NCBI GenBank assembly: GCA_020849535.1
Contig: JADLGB010000076.1
Span: 1 to 49,611, forward strand
Reading direction: 5' to 3'
Length of the DNA stretch: 49,611 nucleotides
Source: Candidatus Hydrogenedentota bacterium
Lineage (GTDB): Bacteria; Hydrogenedentota; Hydrogenedentia; Hydrogenedentales; SLHB01
Shown here: positions 15,606 through 23,566 of the stretch, one piece after another
Position numbering within the stretch: position 1 is the first letter of the stretch
How the letters are laid out: each line of letters begins with the position of its first letter
Translations under genes and position numbers: made by a program
The notes under the pieces: model-generated
Databases searched by the model: none
The model's input: the letters and a program-made list of their open reading frames with translations, nothing else
What the model was told of the DNA's origin: nothing

Positions 15606-17423
15606 ATGAACACGACGCTGCCAACGACCGCCGCAAAGACCGGAGCGGCCCTGCTACTGGCCGCTTTGGCCCTGTTCGCCCCTCTTCCTGCTGTTGGGGT
15701 CGAGGGTTCCACTCCAGCCGGCTCGATCTTCGTGGAAGTCACCGATGTGCTGAAGCGAAACCTGCCCGGCAAAATTGAACTCGTCCCCGCTGGGGGCGGC
15801 ACCCCCATTCCTTACCGCCTGAAGGATGGTAAGGTGAACGGCAACTGCGCTCCAGGTCATTACGTGGCTTATATTTACGTGTACGACTGGGATATTCCCA
15901 TCCTCGTCGACATGCACGAAGTGACTGTACAAGCCAACGAAGTTGCCACGGTCCTGGTTGAACTAGTGGAGGGTTCTGGCGGCTCTCTTCCTTTACGAGC
16001 GTTCGATAGGGACTTCGATCTAGTCCTCGATCGCGTCGAAATCGCCGCGGGCACCCATCCCGGTGACCCGGACAGTTTCCCGCTTGCTGACATGATCCCA
16101 TACGACTCCCCTGTGCTGTCCAAGGACGCGGGTTGGTACAAGGGAGATCTCCATGTCCGTTCGATCCATGGAGGAGGGAAGGAATCTGTTGCGGAACTCG
16201 TGGCTCGTGCGGAGAAAGCGGGTTTGGATTTCATCGCGATTACCGACCGGAACACGATGGATGCCTGCTTCGATCCAGGCTTTCAGTCCAAGAAGGTGGT
16301 GCTTATTCCCGCCATGGAGTGGGGCACCGACGAGCGGGGCGTTGCCTTGATCTATGGTCCCCACACGTTTCCGCGCCTGACGAATGACATTCGCGATGAT
16401 CAGGGAATATGCCAGCGCGTCCAAGCCCAGGGCGGCATCTTTGCAATTGCGCATCCTTGTTTTCCCACGGCGCCTTGGCAGCGTGGACTCAGTTACGTCA
16501 ACGCGATTGAAGTCTGGTGCCGGGGTTTTCGCGATATCCCCCCCGTGGGTCTTGGGTCCTTTGTTCCGGAGTACCAACGCCGCGTGAAGGACAAGCTGGT
16601 CTACTCGATATCCAAGGCGGCGTCTGTGGCCACCTCGTCAGCCAATGCCCAAGCGTGCATGTTTTGGGACTACGAGTCCGTGCAGGGCCTGAAGGCCTGC
16701 CCGATAGCGGGCAGCCTGTCGTCGGGCCCGGACGTGCCTTTGGGCCGGCCCCTGACGTGGGTCTACGCGCCGGAGAAGTCCGTGCGCGGGATCGTCCACG
16801 GTCTGCGTCTGGGCCGCACCCAGGTGTCGTCGGCCCCGGACGGCCCTTTCATCACGTTCACGGCTGACGCGAAAGAACCGCAGGATCAGTACATCGTAGA
16901 CAGGCAGGCCAAGCTCACGGTGGGACATCAGGACGTGGGTATCGGCGGGGTGGTTCCCCTTGGGATGGCCGTGGACCTGCTTGTCCAAGTCCAGAACGCC
17001 AAGGGGCTGAAGGTCGAGATCTTGCGCAACGGGTGGCCGATTCTCACGCAGAAGATCGAGACGAACAAGGTGGATGTCTATCGCATCACCGATACGCCGT
17101 CCGCGTATTCCGTGTACCGCGCCCGCGTCGTCGGCACGCCCGGCAAGAAAGGGTATGGGCCATTGGACGTGAAAGCGATGACCGGAGCCATCTACGCGCA
17201 GGACATCGTGCCCATCGTCGTCGACAAGGAGAATCCTCTCGACATCTGGATCAAACTTGACGAGGACAGCCAACTGCCGGGTGTTAAGGCTACCGCGACC
17301 ATGGAAGAGAACGGCAAGAAATGGGTGCGCACGCAAGGGGGCCCGGTCAATCCGGTGAATGAGCAACCGTTCAACGTTCCCCCGAACGCGGAAGTGAAGA
17401 CACTGAATCCGCAGGGCCTGTAG
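15606..17423 (+). CDS. Exported PHP-domain protein, CehA/McbA-like, with altered metal ligands
   Basis: This 605-residue protein has an N-terminal signal peptide (hydrophobic LLLAALALFAPLPAVG). A beta-rich domain follows to about residue 170, then a PHP-type domain: WYKGDLHVRSIHGGG, LDFIAITDRNTMDA, VLIPAMEWGTDE and GGIFAIAHPCF. Its C-terminal 200 residues are beta-rich. In typical CehA/McbA relatives the first motif is HxH and the second is TDH; here they are HVR and TDR, so two metal-binding histidines are replaced by arginine. The Glu and later His remain. It may have lost or changed metal-dependent hydrolysis. It is divergent from the GntR-type regulator and probably controlled by it. No substrate can be named. 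Confidence 0.8.
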   Translation: MNTTLPTTAAKTGAALLLAALALFAPLPAVGVEGSTPAGSIFVEVTDVLKRNLPGKIELVPAGGGTPIPYRLKDGKVNGNCAPGHYVAYIYVYDWDIPILVDMHEVTVQANEVATVLVELVEGSGGSLPLRAFDRDFDLVLDRVEIAAGTHPGDPDSFPLADMIPYDSPVLSKDAGWYKGDLHVRSIHGGGKESVAELVARAEKAGLDFIAITDRNTMDACFDPGFQSKKVVLIPAMEWGTDERGVALIYGPHTFPRLTNDIRDDQGICQRVQAQGGIFAIAHPCFPTAPWQRGLSYVNAIEVWCRGFRDIPPVGLGSFVPEYQRRVKDKLVYSISKAASVATSSANAQACMFWDYESVQGLKACPIAGSLSSGPDVPLGRPLTWVYAPEKSVRGIVHGLRLGRTQVSSAPDGPFITFTADAKEPQDQYIVDRQAKLTVGHQDVGIGGVVPLGMAVDLLVQVQNAKGLKVEILRNGWPILTQKIETNKVDVYRITDTPSAYSVYRARVVGTPGKKGYGPLDVKAMTGAIYAQDIVPIVVDKENPLDIWIKLDEDSQLPGVKATATMEENGKKWVRTQGGPVNPVNEQPFNVPPNAEVKTLNPQGL

Positions 17424-17583
17424 GCGCGGCCATTGCCGGGGCGGACGCCGCCTTTCGCATCGGTGTTGCGCGCCGGGAGCTGCGATACTCGGGGTCCGTT
17501 CTTCGGCCGGCTGGACAGCGGGTGGTTCGTGGAGGTACACTCGACTCTACAAGGCGTGCTGGTGCGTGTGCCGGTTTTCGTCA

Positions 17584-18243
17584 ATGAAAGAGAGCATTAT
17601 TTTGTCGAGTCATAGTTCCTTGCGGGAAGAAATCGCCAACAGCATCACGCACGGCATCGGCTTCCTGCTGAGCATCGCGGGACTGGTCGTACTGGTCGTG
17701 TCGGCTTCGTACGAGGGGGATCCCTGGAAGATCGTCAGCTTCAGCGTGTACGGCGCGTCGCTGGTGATCTTGTATCTGGCGTCGACTTCCTACCACAGTT
17801 TCCATTCGCCCCGGCTCAAGCACGTGCTGCGCATCATCGATCATTGCGCGATCTACCTGCTCATTGCGGGCACCTATACCCCGTTCACGCTCTTGAATAT
17901 GCGGGGCCCCGTGGGTTGGACGCTCTTCGGCATCATCTGGGGGCTGGCCGCGCTCGGCATCGCCTTGAAGGGCTTTCACGTCGACCGCTATCCGATCCTC
18001 ACCCCGCTCATCTACATCGGGATGGGATGGTTGGGCACGGTGGCCGTGTGGCCGACGGTGAAGGTCATCCCGCCCGGTGGCATCGCGCTGCTGGTTGCGG
18101 GCGGCGTCACCTACACGCTAGGCGTCATTTTCTACGCGCTCGAAAAGATGCCTTACAACCACGCCATCTGGCATCTGTTCGTATTGGGCGCGAGCGCCTG
18201 CCACTTCTTCGCGGTTCTGCACTACGCCGTCTCGCTCCCTTGA
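17584..18243 (+). CDS. Hemolysin III family membrane protein (PAQR superfamily)
   Basis: This 219-residue protein has seven membrane helices and the family's signature residues: EIANSITHGIGFLLS at the start, YLASTSYHSFHSP, IDHCAIYLLIAGTYTPF, and the C-terminal HAIWHLFVLGASACHFFAVL. The Ser-x3-His, Asp and His-x3-His residues that bind zinc in PAQR proteins are all present. I chose the ATG at 17584; an earlier ATG at 17566 would add six residues. The E. coli homologue is YqfA/TrhA, associated with membrane energetics, but the biochemical role in bacteria is unsettled. It follows the PHP gene by 160 bases on the same strand. Confidence 0.93.
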   Translation: MKESIILSSHSSLREEIANSITHGIGFLLSIAGLVVLVVSASYEGDPWKIVSFSVYGASLVILYLASTSYHSFHSPRLKHVLRIIDHCAIYLLIAGTYTPFTLLNMRGPVGWTLFGIIWGLAALGIALKGFHVDRYPILTPLIYIGMGWLGTVAVWPTVKVIPPGGIALLVAGGVTYTLGVIFYALEKMPYNHAIWHLFVLGASACHFFAVLHYAVSLP

Positions 18244-18296
18244 CCGCCGGCCGCCTTCCCTCCACAATGGGTGAAGCACCGTGAGGAGATGGCGGA

Positions 18297-19022
18297 ATGG
18301 CTGAACGCGCCGCGGCCGCAGACGACGAATCGACGGATCAAAGCCGTTGGGTCATGGAGCGCGTGTTTCCGGACAAGCGCGGCGGCTATTTCGTCGAAGC
18401 AGGCGCCTGCGTCGGTGTCCGTGGGTCAAACACCTACCTCCTGGAGCGGGATCGCGGTTGGTCCGGTCTCTGTGTGGAACCGCATCCCAGCCTTTATGGC
18501 GAGCTGGTGAAAAACCGGAACTGTGCCACGGCCAATTGCTGTCTCACCAATGCCCACGAGGATGTCGAGTTCATGGTGAATCCCGAGTTGCCGGGCACCA
18601 GTGGGATTCGAGACACGCTTGCTCCCGCCGTGAAGGAGGCCTTCTACCGGGACGGCCAGCCGTACGAGACGATCCGGGTGCCGGGGCGGCCGCTCGGGGA
18701 CTTGCTGCGCGAGCACAAGGCGCCGAAGGTCATCGACTACTTCAGCCTGGACATCGAAGGCGCGGAGTACGAGGCCATGCGGGAATTCCCATTTGATGAA
18801 TACCGCTTCGCGGCCCTTACGATTGAGCGGGGATCGAGAGATTATCTCACGCTGCGGCGTTTGCTGCTGGCCCGCGGCTACCGGCTCGTGAACGTGCACG
18901 CGAGCGACGATTTCTGGGTACACGAAACGACTCCATATACAGTAAGCCTTCACGAGAGGGTGCATGTGGCGGCGCGTTGCGCGGTTCAGACCGCGAAGGC
19001 GGCGCTGCGTTCGCGTAAATGA
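18297..19022 (+). CDS. FkbM-family methyltransferase
   Basis: This 241-residue protein has the SAM-binding start GGYFVEAGACVGVRGSNTYL, with LCVEPHPSLYGEL as the acidic loop, and the FkbM hallmark VIDYFSLDIEGAEYEAM. The family methylates hydroxyls of sugars or polyketides, often in surface glycan pathways. It is cytoplasmic, with no signal sequence. The ATG at 18297 has AGGAG upstream, and the stop overlaps the Nudix start by ATGA, so the two are translationally coupled. The acceptor is unknown. No glycan cluster surrounds it, although a membrane glycosyltransferase-like gene lies about 5 kb downstream. Confidence 0.88.
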   Translation: MAERAAAADDESTDQSRWVMERVFPDKRGGYFVEAGACVGVRGSNTYLLERDRGWSGLCVEPHPSLYGELVKNRNCATANCCLTNAHEDVEFMVNPELPGTSGIRDTLAPAVKEAFYRDGQPYETIRVPGRPLGDLLREHKAPKVIDYFSLDIEGAEYEAMREFPFDEYRFAALTIERGSRDYLTLRRLLLARGYRLVNVHASDDFWVHETTPYTVSLHERVHVAARCAVQTAKAALRSRK

Positions 19023-19537
19023 CCGAGACCATTCGGGGAGAAGAGACCTTGCCGTACACACCCATTCTTGCCACGCTCGGTTACGTGATGTCGGCGGACG
19101 GGCGCGAGACGTTGATGGTGCATCGCAACAAGCGCGAGGGCGATCAGCACCTTGGCAAGTACAACGGGCTGGGCGGGAAGCTGGAACCCGGTGAAGATCC
19201 GGTGTCGTGCATCCGGCGCGAGATCGCCGAGGAGGCGGGCATCACGTGCGACAGCCTTCTGCTCCGCGGCACGATCAACTGGCCTGGCTTTGGTGCGAAC
19301 GGCGAGCATTGGTTCGGATTCATCTTCCGGATCGATCGCTTCTCCGGTGCGCCGTACCAGGAGAACCACGAGGGATCGCTCGAATGGGTGGCGGTGGACC
19401 GCATCTTGGACTTGCCTCTGTGGGAGGGTGATCCGTACTTCCTTCCCCTCGTCTTCTCGAGGGAGCCGCGGCAGTTTCACGGGGTGATGCCCTATGACGG
19501 CGGACGCCCGCAGGGCTGGTCGTATACCTGGTGCTGA
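19019..19537 (+). CDS. Nudix hydrolase, MutT/MTH1-like
   Basis: This 172-residue protein has a full Nudix box: GKLEPGEDPVSCIRR joined to REIAEEAGI, with the G, E, REI, EE and G positions all filled. NGLGGKLEPGE in front is characteristic of the 8-oxo-dGTP diphosphatase (MutT/MTH1) branch. Likely role: removal of oxidised nucleoside triphosphates in the cytoplasm, though other nucleoside diphosphate derivatives are possible. The first four bases overlap the FkbM stop. A probable terminator lies 164 bases downstream. Confidence 0.92.
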   Translation: MTETIRGEETLPYTPILATLGYVMSADGRETLMVHRNKREGDQHLGKYNGLGGKLEPGEDPVSCIRREIAEEAGITCDSLLLRGTINWPGFGANGEHWFGFIFRIDRFSGAPYQENHEGSLEWVAVDRILDLPLWEGDPYFLPLVFSREPRQFHGVMPYDGGRPQGWSYTWC

Positions 19538-19569
19538 AGCCAGGCCGCTGGCCTGGACCAAACAAGGAC

Positions 19570-19603
19570 ACAGGCGAGGGCGCCTATGCCACACGCGCCT
19601 GCC
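19570..19603 (+). repeat. 34-bp dispersed repeat, copy 1
   Basis: This segment begins ACAGGCGAGGGCGCCT and matches the reverse complement of 45723-45756 at 31 of 34 positions. The first 17 bases are nearly self-complementary. The other copy also lies in a gap between genes. Confidence 0.8.
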
Positions 19604-19700
19604 CAACCTGCAGATAGTCGCTCTACCACCCGGTCCCTCGTTTGCCCGAAGGCTTCAGGAATTCCGAAGAAACGACGAATTGGAGATTGTCGTGTGGCAT

Positions 19701-19733
19701 AGCTACGCCTCAGCGTAGCTCTGCTCTTTTCTT
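19701..19733 (+). terminator. Intrinsic terminator after fkbM-nudix
   Basis: AGCTACGC (19701-19708) pairs perfectly with GCGTAGCT (19713-19720) around the four-base loop CTCA. The stem is followed by CTGCTCTTTTCTT. It lies between the Nudix gene and the sugar isomerase-like pair. Confidence 0.6.
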
Positions 19734-19842
19734 GACACCCTCCAGCTTCACGAACATACGGAGCCAACGCTTTACTCTTTCGCCCCGATTTGACTAGAGT
19801 GGAGAGTCCCTGCGGCATGTCTAACGAGAGGAAGCTCCTTCC

Positions 19843-20679
19843 ATGAACCAGCGCACTTTCGGAATCTCACTCGCAGCCTGGTCCCTGCATCGCACCATCG
19901 GCGAGGAGGCCGGTCGCGTTCCCATGCTCGACATGCCCAAGATGACCCGGCAAGACTTCGGCATCGATGGTCTTGAACTGGTCAGCACCATGCTGGCATC
20001 CACGGACGCGCCCTACTTGGCCCGCTTGGCCAAGAACGCGTCTGACAACAACGTTCGCCTCCTTTTGATCATGATCGATGATGAAGGCGATGTCGCGGCG
20101 GAGGATGTCGACGCGCAACACGATGCCGTGGCACGGCACAAGAAGTGGATCGATATCGCCGCGGATTTCGGGTGTCATTCGATCCGCCTCAACTGGCGCG
20201 GAACGGACCCCGACGCCGCGAAGAAGCCCCGTGTCTGCCGCGCGATGATCGAGCGGTCGGTGCTGCCGCTTCGCACACTCTGCGACTACGGCGACAAGAA
20301 GGAGGTAAATGTGCTGCTCGAGAACCACGGGGGGCCGTCGTCGTATCCCGAAGCTGTTGTGCCGCTGGTGCTCGCAGTCGATCATCCGCGCTTTGGCACG
20401 CTGCCCGATTTCGGCAATTACCCCCCCGATGTGGACATCTATCTTGCCACGGACCTTCTGATGAATTTCGCGAAGTCCGTCAGTGCGAAGTGCATGGACT
20501 TCGATGACGTGACCGGCCTCGAGTCCACGATGGATTTTGAACGGCTCATCGAGATCGTCGTGGACAAGCACGGCTATCGCGATTACATCGGCATCGAGTA
20601 CGGCGGCGAGCGCCTCACTGAGGCGGATGGCATCCTGGCGTGCAAACGCCTCCTTGAACGGCTGCGCGACAGCGCGTAG
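19843..20679 (+). CDS. Sugar phosphate isomerase/epimerase-like TIM barrel, cytoplasmic paralogue
   Basis: This 278-residue protein is a xylose-isomerase-like TIM barrel. Metal-ligand-type segments are visible: VNVLLENHGGPSSYPEAVV (Glu and His), FGTLPDFGNYPPDVDIY (Asp), SVSAKCMDFDDVTG (Asp) and DYIGIEYGGERLTEADGI (Glu). It has no signal sequence and begins directly with MNQRTFGISLAAWSLH. AGAGGAAG precedes the ATG. It is very similar throughout to the next gene, which carries a Tat signal, so the two are a tandem duplication with different locations. The reaction (isomerase, epimerase or lyase on a sugar or inositol) cannot be assigned. Confidence 0.87.
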   Translation: MNQRTFGISLAAWSLHRTIGEEAGRVPMLDMPKMTRQDFGIDGLELVSTMLASTDAPYLARLAKNASDNNVRLLLIMIDDEGDVAAEDVDAQHDAVARHKKWIDIAADFGCHSIRLNWRGTDPDAAKKPRVCRAMIERSVLPLRTLCDYGDKKEVNVLLENHGGPSSYPEAVVPLVLAVDHPRFGTLPDFGNYPPDVDIYLATDLLMNFAKSVSAKCMDFDDVTGLESTMDFERLIEIVVDKHGYRDYIGIEYGGERLTEADGILACKRLLERLRDSA

Positions 20680-20733
20680 ACCGGGACAACAACAAGAAAT
20701 CGACACAGACTACAACGGCAGGAGCACAGCATC

Positions 20734-21675
20734 ATGGACACGAAGGCATCGCGCAGGGAATTCATCAAGGCAACAGGAATGGGCGTGGCCGCGTTGGGCG
20801 CCGCATCGGCGGGATTGTCACGCGTGCAGGCCGCACGGGACTATCAAATTTCGCTGGCGGGATGGTCGCTGCATCGCACCATCGGCAAGGGCGAGGGCAA
20901 GACGCCCATGCTCGACATGCCGAAACTCGCGCGCGAAGAGTGGGATATCGGCGGCATCGAATTGGTGAACCAGATGCTGGATCCGGTGAAGGAAACGTTT
21001 GCGAATATGAAGCCGTATCTGGACGAGTTGTCCAAGAACGCCGCCGCTCACAACGTGAAGATCCTCCTCATCATGATCGACGGCGAGGGTAACATCGGGG
21101 GCGAGGAGCAGGCGCAGCGCGACGAGGCGGTCACACGGCATTCGAAATGGATCGATGCCGCGGAGTACCTGGGCTGCCACTCCATCCGCATGAACTGGGC
21201 GGGCGCGCCGAAGGGCGTCGAGAAGGATGCGGCCGGATTGAAGGCCTTCATCGATCGCTCGGTGCCAGGTTTCCGCAAGCTGGCCGACTACGGAGACGCC
21301 AAGAATATCAACGTCATTATCGAAAACCACGGTGGGCCTTCGTCTTATCCCGGCGCGGTCGAGCAGTTGATGGCGGCGGTGAATCACCCGCGCTTCGGAA
21401 CCTTGCCCGACTTCGGGAATTTCCCCGAGGATGTGGACAAGTACGACGGGATCGATCGGCTGATGAAGTTTGCGAAGGCCGTGAGCGCAAAGTGCTACGA
21501 TTTCGACGATACCACGGGCGATGAGACGGTGCTCGATTTCCCGCGCCTGATCGAGAACGTGGTCGACAAGCACGGCTACCACGGCTTCATTGGCATCGAG
21601 TACGAAGGCGACCGCCTCAGCGAGTTTGAAGGCATCAAGCGCTGCAAGGCGCTGCTGGATAGATTGAAAGCGTAG
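20734..21675 (+). CDS. Tat-exported sugar phosphate isomerase/epimerase-like TIM barrel
   Basis: This 313-residue protein is a paralogue of the preceding gene with a twin-arginine signal at the N-terminus: KASRREFIKATG, then a hydrophobic AALGAASAGL, with likely cleavage near VQAA. The barrel repeats the neighbour's motifs: NVIIENHGGPSSYPGAVEQL, FGTLPDFGNFPEDVDKYDG, SAKCYDFDDTTGDE and GFIGIEYEGDRLSEFEGI. Tat export implies that it folds, probably with its metal, before export. AGGAG lies upstream of the ATG, 54 bases after the previous stop. The pair may handle the same substrate class on both sides of the membrane. That is inference. Confidence 0.88.
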   Translation: MDTKASRREFIKATGMGVAALGAASAGLSRVQAARDYQISLAGWSLHRTIGKGEGKTPMLDMPKLAREEWDIGGIELVNQMLDPVKETFANMKPYLDELSKNAAAHNVKILLIMIDGEGNIGGEEQAQRDEAVTRHSKWIDAAEYLGCHSIRMNWAGAPKGVEKDAAGLKAFIDRSVPGFRKLADYGDAKNINVIIENHGGPSSYPGAVEQLMAAVNHPRFGTLPDFGNFPEDVDKYDGIDRLMKFAKAVSAKCYDFDDTTGDETVLDFPRLIENVVDKHGYHGFIGIEYEGDRLSEFEGIKRCKALLDRLKA

Positions 21676-21735
21676 GCAAAACATCGCAGGGACAGGCGCC
21701 GTGTTTCGCTCCGCGAGGCTTCGCGATAGACGGCG

Positions 21736-22440
21736 TCAGGGATTGGTGCCCCAGATATCCATGTCGCGAAACAGCGTGCGGCCTGGCATGCAGGCGAGGT
21801 GCACGATGGTGGCCGCCAGATCCGCGGCATGCAGGTGGAGTCCCTGGCCCTGCGCGGGGCCGGTGTCTTCTCCGGTATCCACACTGCTCGGGTTCAACAC
21901 CATGACGCGGATGTTGTTCTTCCTGACTTCATACGTGAGCGCTTGAGAGAATCCTTGTAGGCCGAATTTGCTCGCGGCGTACGCCGCCGCGCCGGGATCT
22001 CCTTTCTTGCCGCTCATGGAACTGATCATGAAGATGTCTCCGCGATTCTTCGCGATCATACCGGGCAGGAAGGCCTGGGTCGTGAGAAACACGCCGGTTA
22101 GGTTGCAGGCGAGCACCTCGTTCCATCGCTCCACCTGCATGTCCACAACCGGGGCGCCCAGAAACATCCCTGCGTTGTTGACGAGAATGTCTGGCGAGCC
22201 GAGGTCCGCGATAACCGAATCGGCCATGCGCCGGATCGCGGCGGCGTCGCGCTGGTCGCACGCGTAGGCTTTGCAGCGCGTTCCGACACTGCGCGCGGCC
22301 GCGGTGATCGAATCGCGGCTGCGTCCAGTAACCGCCACGGTGGCGCCCGCATCGTGCAGGGCGCGGGCAATGTGCTTGCCGATGCCGCGGCTCGCGCCGG
22401 TGACGACGGCGACTTTGCCAGTCAGGTCTTCATTGCGCAT
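21736..22440 (-). CDS. Short-chain dehydrogenase/reductase
   Basis: This 234-residue protein is a classical SDR. It has the Rossmann motif AVVTGASRGIGKHIA, the NNAG motif in DILVNNAGMFLG, the active-site serine region FMISSMSGKKGD and YAASKFGLQ with the catalytic Tyr and Lys. The Arg in VTGRSRDS suggests preference for NADP(H). GGAGGA overlaps the upstream stop codon, and only six bases separate the two genes, so it forms an operon with the isochorismatase-like gene. The substrate is unknown. Confidence 0.92.
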   Translation of the reverse strand: MRNEDLTGKVAVVTGASRGIGKHIARALHDAGATVAVTGRSRDSITAAARSVGTRCKAYACDQRDAAAIRRMADSVIADLGSPDILVNNAGMFLGAPVVDMQVERWNEVLACNLTGVFLTTQAFLPGMIAKNRGDIFMISSMSGKKGDPGAAAYAASKFGLQGFSQALTYEVRKNNIRVMVLNPSSVDTGEDTGPAQGQGLHLHAADLAATIVHLACMPGRTLFRDMDIWGTNP

Positions 22441-22446
22441 TTTGGA

Positions 22447-23286
22447 CTATTCCTCCGCCCCCGGATTCTCGGGGCCCGCGTTCAACGCCTGTACGAGGTC
22501 TCGTGAATCGAATACAAAACCGAAGAGCAAGGCCACACGCCAGAGAGCGACTTCCTTAGCCAACTGTGCGCGGGCGGTTTCGCGCGACTCGATAGCCGTC
22601 GTCGCGTCGCGGATGATGGAGCACAGCACGCCATGGCGCTGCATGTCCACCATGCCGCCGGGCGACACCAGCAGGCAACCGTCCACGGCGAAGCCCGCGT
22701 AGATGAGGTGGTTGATCTCGCGCTCGCGGCACATTGCGAGGAGCTGGTGGCTGTTTTCCGCGATGGGTTCGTCGCCGATCGGGCGCGCTTCAGGAGCGAA
22801 ATCGATGCGCGCGAACCCGCGATCGATGTCGGGAATGTTGTGAACGCCGGGATGGACGTGCTCCTGCTTGAAGGACAGCAGATGGTCGCGCGCGCGGTCC
22901 GAAGGTATGGCCTCGGGAGGTTTCGGATCGGGGCCCGCCAACTCCTTCGTGCGCAGGTAGCCCGGAAGACTCTTGTAGTAGTCGCCGCCGCCTACTACGT
23001 GAAACAACGGCACCTGTGAGCGGCGCACGGCGGCCAGCAGCTCCGGAAACACGCGCCAGCAGATCTCCGCGGAGCGAGGGATATATGGCACCGCGCGGTG
23101 CCAGCCCGGGTATTTTTCTTCGGTGCCACAGTCCCAGGCGTGCATGACCGCGACGGCGGTGTGGCTGGCGGCAAGCTCTACGGTGGCTTGCTTCCACCCG
23201 CCGAACCCCTCTTCGGGCACGTCCCGCGTGAAGTCGGCATCAAAGTGCTGGTAGTACTGCGCGGTAACGCGATAGACCTGCGACAT
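22447..23286 (-). CDS. Isochorismatase-like cysteine hydrolase, divergent
   Basis: This 279-residue protein has the isochorismatase fold order: TAVAVMHAWDCGTEEKYPGW near residue 45, where the usual catalytic Asp position is shifted, and INHLIYAGFAVDGCLLVSPG near 205 with the likely nucleophilic Cys. About 80 residues in the middle (GGGDYYKSLPGYLRTKELAG onwards) look like an insertion relative to compact members. I chose the ATG at 23286, with AAGGA upstream. It is translationally linked to the SDR downstream (six-base gap). Related proteins in environmental bacteria are mostly annotated only as hydrolases. I cannot confirm the full triad. Confidence 0.72.
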   Translation of the reverse strand: MSQVYRVTAQYYQHFDADFTRDVPEEGFGGWKQATVELAASHTAVAVMHAWDCGTEEKYPGWHRAVPYIPRSAEICWRVFPELLAAVRRSQVPLFHVVGGGDYYKSLPGYLRTKELAGPDPKPPEAIPSDRARDHLLSFKQEHVHPGVHNIPDIDRGFARIDFAPEARPIGDEPIAENSHQLLAMCREREINHLIYAGFAVDGCLLVSPGGMVDMQRHGVLCSIIRDATTAIESRETARAQLAKEVALWRVALLFGFVFDSRDLVQALNAGPENPGAEE

Positions 23287-23380
23287 TTGGAGTTCCTTTT
23301 CCTGTGGAGCCACCGCCACCATTTCGCCATGCCCGCGCGTCGCGGTTCAACTTGCCGCAAACAGGAAGAGAAGATTTAAC

Positions 23381-23511
23381 CACGGGGACACGGGGAACAC
23401 GGGGTAAAGAGTCGGACGGATCGGGCCGATCGGACCGATCGGACGAGCGCATGTGAAGATGATGTCTGTGGCACATATTACGGATTCTTCCCCCGTGCTT
23501 CCCCGTGCCCC
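23381..23511. repeat. CACGGGG inverted cluster enclosing GATCGG tandem repeats
   Basis: CACGGGG occurs at 23381, 23389 and 23398, and its complement CCCCGTG at 23491 and 23501. Between them, 23411-23446 is built from 9-bp units of the form GATCGGACC. The unit recurs in complement at 45697-45714. The cluster lies in the divergent gap between the isochorismatase-like gene and the glycosyltransferase-like gene. Confidence 0.75.
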
Positions 23512-23566
23512 AGTGGTCCATTCTGGAAAGGCCCCGGTGTTGACCTGCGTTGGCGGCTGCGACAGA

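Larger units (their letters stand above)
19538..19842. other. Intergenic region with repeat and terminator, no gene
   Basis: No coding signal is supported. The stretch holds one copy of a 34-bp dispersed repeat (19570-19603), an intrinsic terminator (19701-19733) and a TTGACA at 19732. The TTGACA has only a weak -10 (CATACG), so a promoter for the following gene is possible but not convincing. Confidence 0.6.

Noticed and set aside
18286..18360. tRNA-Ser/Leu-like start (GGCGGAATGGCTGAACGCG)
   Set aside because: The D-arm-like segment has no matching acceptor stem, anticodon loop or T-arm (GGTTCGAATCC-type) downstream, and it overlaps the start of the FkbM gene.
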